Assembly (NCBI GenBank): GCA_050955105.1
Contig: JBPBQZ010000143.1
Span: forward strand, 1-30,038
Reading direction: 5' to 3'
Source: JBPBQZ01 sp050955105
GTDB taxonomy: Bacteria > Pseudomonadota > Gammaproteobacteria > Burkholderiales > Burkholderiaceae
DNA: 30,038 nucleotides
Both the position numbers and the translations under genes were made by a program. Below the pieces are notes generated by a model. It saw nothing but the letters and a program-made list of their open reading frames with translations, did not search any database and was not told the DNA's origin. The first letter of the stretch is position 1; every line of letters starts with the position of its first letter. Below, piece after piece: positions 25,207 to 30,038 of this stretch.

Positions 25207-25260
25207 CGGACAATCTCCTACAGAGGGAGCCGCCGTGCCGGTGAGCCATTCCAGATGGAG

Positions 25261-25354
25261 CCTTGCCTACCGGACAACGGCGGCAAGGGCGGATTCAACC
25301 CCGCAACGACGTGCCGCTTCCTAGAGGAAGCGCCACCACTGAGCTACGTTGATC
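25261..25354 (-). other. degenerate tRNA-like sequence with two hairpins
   Basis: On the minus strand GTAGCTCAGTGGT (25347-25335) matches a canonical tRNA D-arm. GGTTGAATCC (25300-25291) resembles the T-arm GGTTCGAATCC minus one base, at nearly the usual distance (46 versus about 44). CAACG (25351-25347) and CGTTG (25279-25275) could form part of an acceptor stem. The middle is a 7-bp hairpin, CGCTTCC/GGAAGCG, with a 4-base loop where a tRNA has a 7-base anticodon loop. The D-stem and T-stem pair poorly. A second 7-bp stem joins 25261-25267 and 25282-25288. It is not a normal tRNA; a decayed tRNA or a structured RNA is possible. Confidence 0.4.
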
Positions 25355-25523
25355 GAAGCGACGTTACGCATATGCAGCCTGGTTGAACCGAGATAAGCGA
25401 ATTAAAGGCGCCGCGCCTGGCGGGAAAACCACTGATCGACAGATCAGCCTCCGAAAGGCGGCAAGCCGCGCTATCGTAACACGACCCACAAATTTCATGA
25501 GACGCGGCGCACACGACCCCCAA

Positions 25524-25529
25524 TATAAT
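25524..25529 (+). promoter_or_regulatory. candidate -10 element of the mdtA-like operon
   Basis: A perfect TATAAT lies 74 bp before the ATG at 25604, giving a leader of about 68 nt. No good -35 hexamer sits 16-18 bp upstream (GC-rich there), suggesting dependence on an activator. Confidence 0.45.
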
Positions 25530-25603
25530 GCAACGTTTTATGAGATAGACCCGACCCGCGTGCGAAGATCGAAGCCAGAGAATAAGAAGAGAGCTGCCAG
25601 AGC

Positions 25604-26860
25604 ATGAACGAAGTGGAACCAGGCGATGTGGAAAAAACGCCCGAGAGCGACGCGGTACGCGGCGCACCGCCAGCTGCCGCAGCGGATGCCGGTTCGAAGC
25701 CATCGGCGAGACGGCGCCCAGCGCATCGACGACGCTGGATACTGATCGGCATCGCAATCCTGCTCATCGTCGTGCTGGCCTTGCTCCTGGCCCGTCGCCC
25801 CAAGCACGATAGCGACACGGCCGGCGCTAACGCCCCGCAAGCTGCCACGATTCGCACAGCGACCGCGCAATTGGGCAGCATGGGCTTGTATATCGAGGCC
25901 CTCGGCACGGTTACCCCGGTCGCCACGGTCAATCTTTATAGTCAGATCAACGGCACGGTCGAGGCGGTGCATTACACCGAAGGACAAATGGTCAGGCGCG
26001 GCGACCCGCTGGTCGACATCGATGCGCGCGCTTACCAGGCGCAGCTGCAAGAGGCCGAAGGGACCCTGCAGCACGACCGCGCGGTGCTCGCGCAAGCAGA
26101 AATGGATCTGACGCGTTATCAAGAGGCGTCCGCCAAACAGGCGATTGCGCGCCAGACCTTCGAAGATCAGCGCCTCACCGTCGAACAAGACCGCGGCACC
26201 GTGAAGAATGACGAGGGGCAGGTCAAGTACGCGCAGGTGCAATTGAGCTACTGCCACATCACGTCCCCCATCGATGGCCGCATCGGCTTGCGTCTTGTCG
26301 ACCCTGGCAACGTCGTGTTCTCCGGTGGCACCAGCGCGATCGCGGTGATCACGCAATTGCAGCCGATCACGGTCGTATTCAACGTCGCCGAGGACGACCT
26401 CGCGCAGGTGCACGATGAAATCCTGCAGCGCGCCTCGCTGCCGGTCGATCTGTTCGATCGCTCGCAACAGACCAAGATCGCGACCGGGAAACTGCTGACC
26501 CTGGATAACCAGGTCGATACCTCGACGGGGACCGTGCGCTTTCGCGGGCAATTCGACAATGCCGCGCTGAATCTCTACCCGAACCAGTTCGTCAATGCGC
26601 GCTTGTTGGTCAAGACGCTGACGAACGTCGTGCTGGTGCCCGCGGCGGCCATCCAACGTAATGGCACGCAGGCCTTCGTCTATGTGGTGAACGGCGATAC
26701 GGTAAAAATGCGCAACGTCGCCGAGTTGTCGACCGAGAACAATGTCGCCGCCGTTACCGGTGTCAACGCAGGCGAGGTGGTCTCGACATCGAGCTTCGAC
26801 AAGCTCCAGGATGGCGCGAAGGTGACCCTGCAAAGCGCGGACGCGACCAAGGCGCCATGA
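25604..26860 (+). CDS. mdtA: RND efflux periplasmic adaptor, MdtA-like
   Basis: This 418-residue membrane fusion protein links an RND pump to an outer-membrane channel. An unusually long basic N-terminal tail (residues 1-45, ending SARRRPAHRRR) precedes one membrane anchor (WILIGIAILLIVVLALLLA). Then come the lipoyl half-motifs (ALGTVTPVATVNLYSQINGTVEAVHYTEGQMVRRGDPLVDID), a coiled-coil hairpin at about 145-205, the second lipoyl half (YCHITSPIDGRIGLRLVDPGNVV) and the beta-barrel domain. Its TGA overlaps the pump ATG (ATGA at 26857-26860), so both are translated in step. Confidence 0.93.
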   Translation: MNEVEPGDVEKTPESDAVRGAPPAAAADAGSKPSARRRPAHRRRWILIGIAILLIVVLALLLARRPKHDSDTAGANAPQAATIRTATAQLGSMGLYIEALGTVTPVATVNLYSQINGTVEAVHYTEGQMVRRGDPLVDIDARAYQAQLQEAEGTLQHDRAVLAQAEMDLTRYQEASAKQAIARQTFEDQRLTVEQDRGTVKNDEGQVKYAQVQLSYCHITSPIDGRIGLRLVDPGNVVFSGGTSAIAVITQLQPITVVFNVAEDDLAQVHDEILQRASLPVDLFDRSQQTKIATGKLLTLDNQVDTSTGTVRFRGQFDNAALNLYPNQFVNARLLVKTLTNVVLVPAAAIQRNGTQAFVYVVNGDTVKMRNVAELSTENNVAAVTGVNAGEVVSTSSFDKLQDGAKVTLQSADATKAP

Positions 26861-29800
26861 ACCCGTCCTGGCTCTTTATTCGTCGGCCGATCGCTACCGC
26901 GTTGCTGATGTTGGCCATTCTCGTCGTCGGACTGGCCGCGCTTCCCGGTCTGCCGGTCTCGGCACTGCCCGAGGCTGATTACCCGACCATCCAGGTCAAA
27001 ACCTTTTATCCGGGCGCCAGCCCAGACGTGATGTCGTCGGCCGTCACGGCCCCCCTGGAGCGTCAATTCGGCCAGGTTGCCGGCCTCACGCAGATGACGT
27101 CCACCAGCTCCGACGGCATCTCGGTGATCGTCCTGCAGTTCTCCCTGGCGCTCGATATCGACGTTGCCGAGCAGGAAGTGCAGGCGGCCATCAACTCGGC
27201 GGCCAGCTTCCTGCCCACGGATTTGCCCGCGCCGCCGGTTTACAGCAAATCCAATCCAGCCGATGCCCCGGTGGTAACCCTCGCACTGACCTCCGCGGCG
27301 CTGCCACTGTCGGCAGTTGAAGATCTGGTCGATACGCGACTCGCCCCCAAGATCTCGCAACTCAGCGGTGTGGGTCTGGTGACGATTAGTGGCGGCAACA
27401 AGCCAGCTGTGCGGATCCAGGCCAATCCGGTCGCGCTCGCGGCGTACGGCCTCAACCTCGAAGACCTCCGCTCGGCGTTGACCAGTACCACCGTGAATAT
27501 GGCGAAGGGCAGTTTCGACGGCCCCGCGCAGTCGTTTCAAATCAACGCGAACGATCAGCTGCTGTCGGCGGCAGGCTATCGCAACGTCGTCGTCGCCTAT
27601 AAGAACGGCGCGCCGGTGATGCTGACCGACGTCGCCAAGATCACCGATGGCATCGAGAACGCCCGCCTGGCGGCGTGGCAAGACAAGACGCCGGCGATTC
27701 TGGTCAATATCCAACGCCAGCCCGGCGCCAACACCATTGCGGTCGTCGAGGAAATACAAAAGCTCCTGCCCACGCTGAAGGCCACTTTGCCGGCAGCGGT
27801 TGAAATGACCATCCTGACGGATCGCACCACCACGATTCGCGCATCCGTCAAGAACGTCCAGTTCGAGCTTCTGCTGACCATCGCATTGGTGGTGATGGTG
27901 ATCTTCCTGTTCTTGCGGAATGTGGCGGCCACCATCATTCCCAGCGTTGCGGTGCCGCTTTCTCTGATCGGTACATTCGCCGTGATGCACGCGCTCGGCT
28001 ACAGCATCAACAACCTGACCATGATGGCGTTCACCATCGCGACCGGATTCGTCGTCGACGATGCCATCGTGATGATCGAAAACATCTCGCGCTTTCTCGA
28101 AAAAGGCATGAGCCCGATGGAAGCCGCGCTGGCAGGAGCGCAGCAAATCGGCTTTACCATCGTCTCGCTGACCATCTCGCTGATTGCGGTGCTTATTCCG
28201 CTGCTCTTCATGGGCGATATCGTCGGCAGACTGTTTCGGGAATTCGCGGTGACCCTGAGCGTCACCGTACTGATCTCGGGCCTGGTGTCGCTCACGCTGA
28301 CGCCGATGATGAGCTCGCGCCTTCTGCATCACACGCAGCCCGCGGAGCAGAAGCGCTTCTACCGCTGGAGCGAGGAGCAGTTCAACCGGCTGATCGCCGC
28401 CTATGGGCGTAGTCTGCGATGGGTGTTGCGACACGAGGTTCCCACGCTGCTGGTGGCGCTCGCCACGCTATTTCTCACGCTATTCCAGTACATCGAAATC
28501 CCCAAAGGATTCTTTCCGGCACAAGACACCGGCATCATCCAGGGAGTGTCCCAGGCGCCCGAATCCATTTCGTTCAGTGCGATGTCGAGAAAGCAGCAAC
28601 AGCTCTCGACCGAGATATTGAAAGATCCCGCGGTGGCCAGTCTCTCGTCTTTTATTGGTCCGGATGGCATCAACACTACGCTGAATAGCGGCCGCATCCA
28701 GATCAACCTGAAGCCACTCGCGCAACGCAATCTCAGCGCCAGCGACGTCATCGTGCGCTTGCAAAAGAGCTTGGCGAACGTGCCTGGTATCAAGCTCTAT
28801 TTGCAACCGGTTCAGGATCTGACCGTCGACGATCGGGTCAGCCCCACGCAATATCAGTACACGCTCGAAGATCCGGATATTGCACAGCTCAATCAATGGA
28901 CCGATCGCGTGGTTGCCAAGCTGCGCACATTGCCCGAACTGGTCGATGTCACGACCGACCAGCAAAATAATGGCATCAGCGTCGACCTAACGATCGACCG
29001 TGCGACCGCCTCGCGGCTCAACATCACGCCGGACCAGATCGATTCCACGCTCTACGACGCCTTCGGCCAGCGCCAGGTCAGTACCCTGTACACGCAGTCG
29101 AATCAATATCACGTGATCCTGGAGGCGCTGCCGAATTTTCAGATAGGGCCGAGCCAGCTCAAGCGCATCTACATCCAGGGCACTACCAGCGGCTCAGGCG
29201 CCGCGCCCGCACAGAGCACCTCCGGGCGTACCTCGCTCAGCAGCAATGGCACCGTATCGAGCCTGGTCGCTTCCACCGACCAAACGCTTGCGGCGACGAC
29301 CCCGGCCACCGTCCTCGCATCCCGGGCATCCACGTCGAGCTCTTCTGCGTCAGGCAACGGCACGTCGAACGGTTCCAACGCAGACAACTCTTCCAGCAGC
29401 GCATCATCGCAGCCCACGCCGGTGCCGCTGAGTGCCATCAGCCACTTCGTGACCCGCGCTTCGCCGTTGACGGTGGCCCACCAAGGGCAGTTTCCGGTGA
29501 TCACCATTTCCTTCAACGTTGCGCCGGGCGCATCGCTCGGGCAGGCGGTCAAGGCCATCCAGCAAGCTCAGCGGCAACTGGACATGCCCGCGAGCGTGCA
29601 GGTTAATTTCCAGGGCACGGCAGCGGCCTACGAAAACATCGGTGGGAACGAAGCGCTGCTGATCCTGGCCGCGCTCGTCGCGGTGTATATCGTGTTGGGA
29701 ATTCTCTACGAAAGCTTTATCCATCCCATCACGATTCTCTCCACCTTACCGTCGGCCGGGGTGGGCGCATTGCTGGCCTTGCGCCTGTTTCACGAAAATC

Positions 29801-30038
29801 TGGGCATCATCGCCGTGATCGGCATCATCCTGCTGATCGGCATTGTCAAGAAGAACGGCATCATGCTGGTCGACTTCGCGCTCGAAGCCGAACGCACGCG
29901 CGGCAAGAGCGCGGTGGAGGCGGTCTTCGAAGCGTCGCAACTGCGCTTCCGCCCGATTCTCATGACCACGCTGTGCGCGCTGTTCGCCGGATTGCCGCTG
30001 GCGTTCGGCTCGGGCATCGGTGCGGAATTGCGCCGGCC
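26857..30038 (+). CDS. mdtB: RND multidrug efflux pump, MdtB-like (cut by window end)
   Basis: About 1060 codons are present, open to the window edge. It begins MNPSWLFIRRPIATALLML like MdtB/MdtC proteins. The proton-relay pair is in GFVVDDAIVMIENISR, the partner lysine in GIVKKNGIMLVDFALEAE, and ETDY-type pore text in LPEADYPTIQV. The second half repeats the fold (IVLGILYESFIHPITILSTLP). At about residues 776-855 a Ser/Thr/Ala/Asn-rich segment of about 80 residues interrupts a periplasmic loop between RIYIQG and VPLSAIS, where relatives have a short turn. Inner-membrane drug/proton antiport is the family role; a second pump subunit (MdtC) may follow outside the window. Confidence 0.93.
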   Translation, partial: MNPSWLFIRRPIATALLMLAILVVGLAALPGLPVSALPEADYPTIQVKTFYPGASPDVMSSAVTAPLERQFGQVAGLTQMTSTSSDGISVIVLQFSLALDIDVAEQEVQAAINSAASFLPTDLPAPPVYSKSNPADAPVVTLALTSAALPLSAVEDLVDTRLAPKISQLSGVGLVTISGGNKPAVRIQANPVALAAYGLNLEDLRSALTSTTVNMAKGSFDGPAQSFQINANDQLLSAAGYRNVVVAYKNGAPVMLTDVAKITDGIENARLAAWQDKTPAILVNIQRQPGANTIAVVEEIQKLLPTLKATLPAAVEMTILTDRTTTIRASVKNVQFELLLTIALVVMVIFLFLRNVAATIIPSVAVPLSLIGTFAVMHALGYSINNLTMMAFTIATGFVVDDAIVMIENISRFLEKGMSPMEAALAGAQQIGFTIVSLTISLIAVLIPLLFMGDIVGRLFREFAVTLSVTVLISGLVSLTLTPMMSSRLLHHTQPAEQKRFYRWSEEQFNRLIAAYGRSLRWVLRHEVPTLLVALATLFLTLFQYIEIPKGFFPAQDTGIIQGVSQAPESISFSAMSRKQQQLSTEILKDPAVASLSSFIGPDGINTTLNSGRIQINLKPLAQRNLSASDVIVRLQKSLANVPGIKLYLQPVQDLTVDDRVSPTQYQYTLEDPDIAQLNQWTDRVVAKLRTLPELVDVTTDQQNNGISVDLTIDRATASRLNITPDQIDSTLYDAFGQRQVSTLYTQSNQYHVILEALPNFQIGPSQLKRIYIQGTTSGSGAAPAQSTSGRTSLSSNGTVSSLVASTDQTLAATTPATVLASRASTSSSSASGNGTSNGSNADNSSSSASSQPTPVPLSAISHFVTRASPLTVAHQGQFPVITISFNVAPGASLGQAVKAIQQAQRQLDMPASVQVNFQGTAAAYENIGGNEALLILAALVAVYIVLGILYESFIHPITILSTLPSAGVGALLALRLFHENLGIIAVIGIILLIGIVKKNGIMLVDFALEAERTRGKSAVEAVFEASQLRFRPILMTTLCALFAGLPLAFGSGIGAELRR

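Larger units (their letters stand above)
25013..25603. other. 591-bp region between trpG and the efflux operon
   Basis: No convincing full gene fills this stretch. It contains the possible leader ORF, a tRNA-like sequence with hairpins (25261-25354), a 6-bp hairpin CTGATC/GATCAG at 25432-25447, and a TATAAT at 25524-25529 serving the efflux genes. trpE is absent. Confidence 0.7.

Noticed and set aside
25261..25354. A functional standard tRNA gene.
   Set aside because: The anticodon loop is reduced to four bases, the D- and T-stems mispair and the T-loop lacks a base, so I list it only as tRNA-like.
26680..28434. 584-codon minus-strand ORF opposite the efflux genes.
   Set aside because: It is a Gln/His/Arg-rich shadow overlapping two well-supported plus-strand genes.

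Overview
This window reads as ordinary chromosome from a GC-rich betaproteobacterium, most likely Burkholderiaceae in the broad sense (Burkholderia, Paraburkholderia and relatives). The grounds are the gene order hemA-prfA-prmC-grxD-ubiX, the trpGDC cluster and family-typical protein lengths and motifs. The genus is an inference. I see no insertion sequence, prophage, CRISPR array, rRNA or intact tRNA. About 25 genes fill most of the window, and nearly all are recognisable housekeeping, transport or small envelope proteins.

Layout. 176-1426 (+) is an Hsp70-like YegD protein; a symmetrical terminator separates it from cspA (-). cspA has an excellent promoter and a leader of roughly 130 nt. 2007-3620 (+) is an APC amino acid permease. 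3628-8096 (-) is a heme/translation/redox cluster: hemA, prfA, prmC, grxD, ubiX. 8202-8900 (-) is an OmpR-type regulator whose receiver domain has lost its phosphorylation chemistry. 9208-11441 (+) is a small membrane protein translationally coupled to an aminopeptidase P family enzyme. 11455-15420 (-) holds an AsmA-like protein, ettA and ychF. 15713-16119 (-) holds two small exported proteins, one of them a 36-residue lipoprotein with a GTG start, followed by a strong terminator. 16327-19382 (+) is a UbiH-family flavin monooxygenase and an M61 peptidase. 19410-21128 is a divergent LysR regulator and azoreductase pair. 21174-25012 (-) is trpG-trpD-trpC-CYTH-ung with overlapping or nearly touching ends. 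25604-30038 (+) is an MdtAB-like RND efflux operon cut by the window edge.

How the genes work together. Several pieces serve translation (prfA with its methylase prmC, ettA, ychF). hemA starts tetrapyrrole synthesis, and ubiX and the UbiH-family enzyme serve prenylated-flavin or ubiquinone chemistry. trpG, trpD and trpC carry out three steps of tryptophan synthesis, and their usual partner trpE is not next to them.

Most unusual points. The roughly 590-bp gap between trpG and the efflux operon lacks trpE and holds several hairpins plus a degenerate tRNA-like sequence. The regulator upstream of hemA has lost phospho-Asp, switch Thr and Lys together. The MdtB-like pump carries a Ser/Thr/Ala/Asn-rich insertion of about 80 residues in a periplasmic loop. 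I did not find a clearly new multi-gene system.
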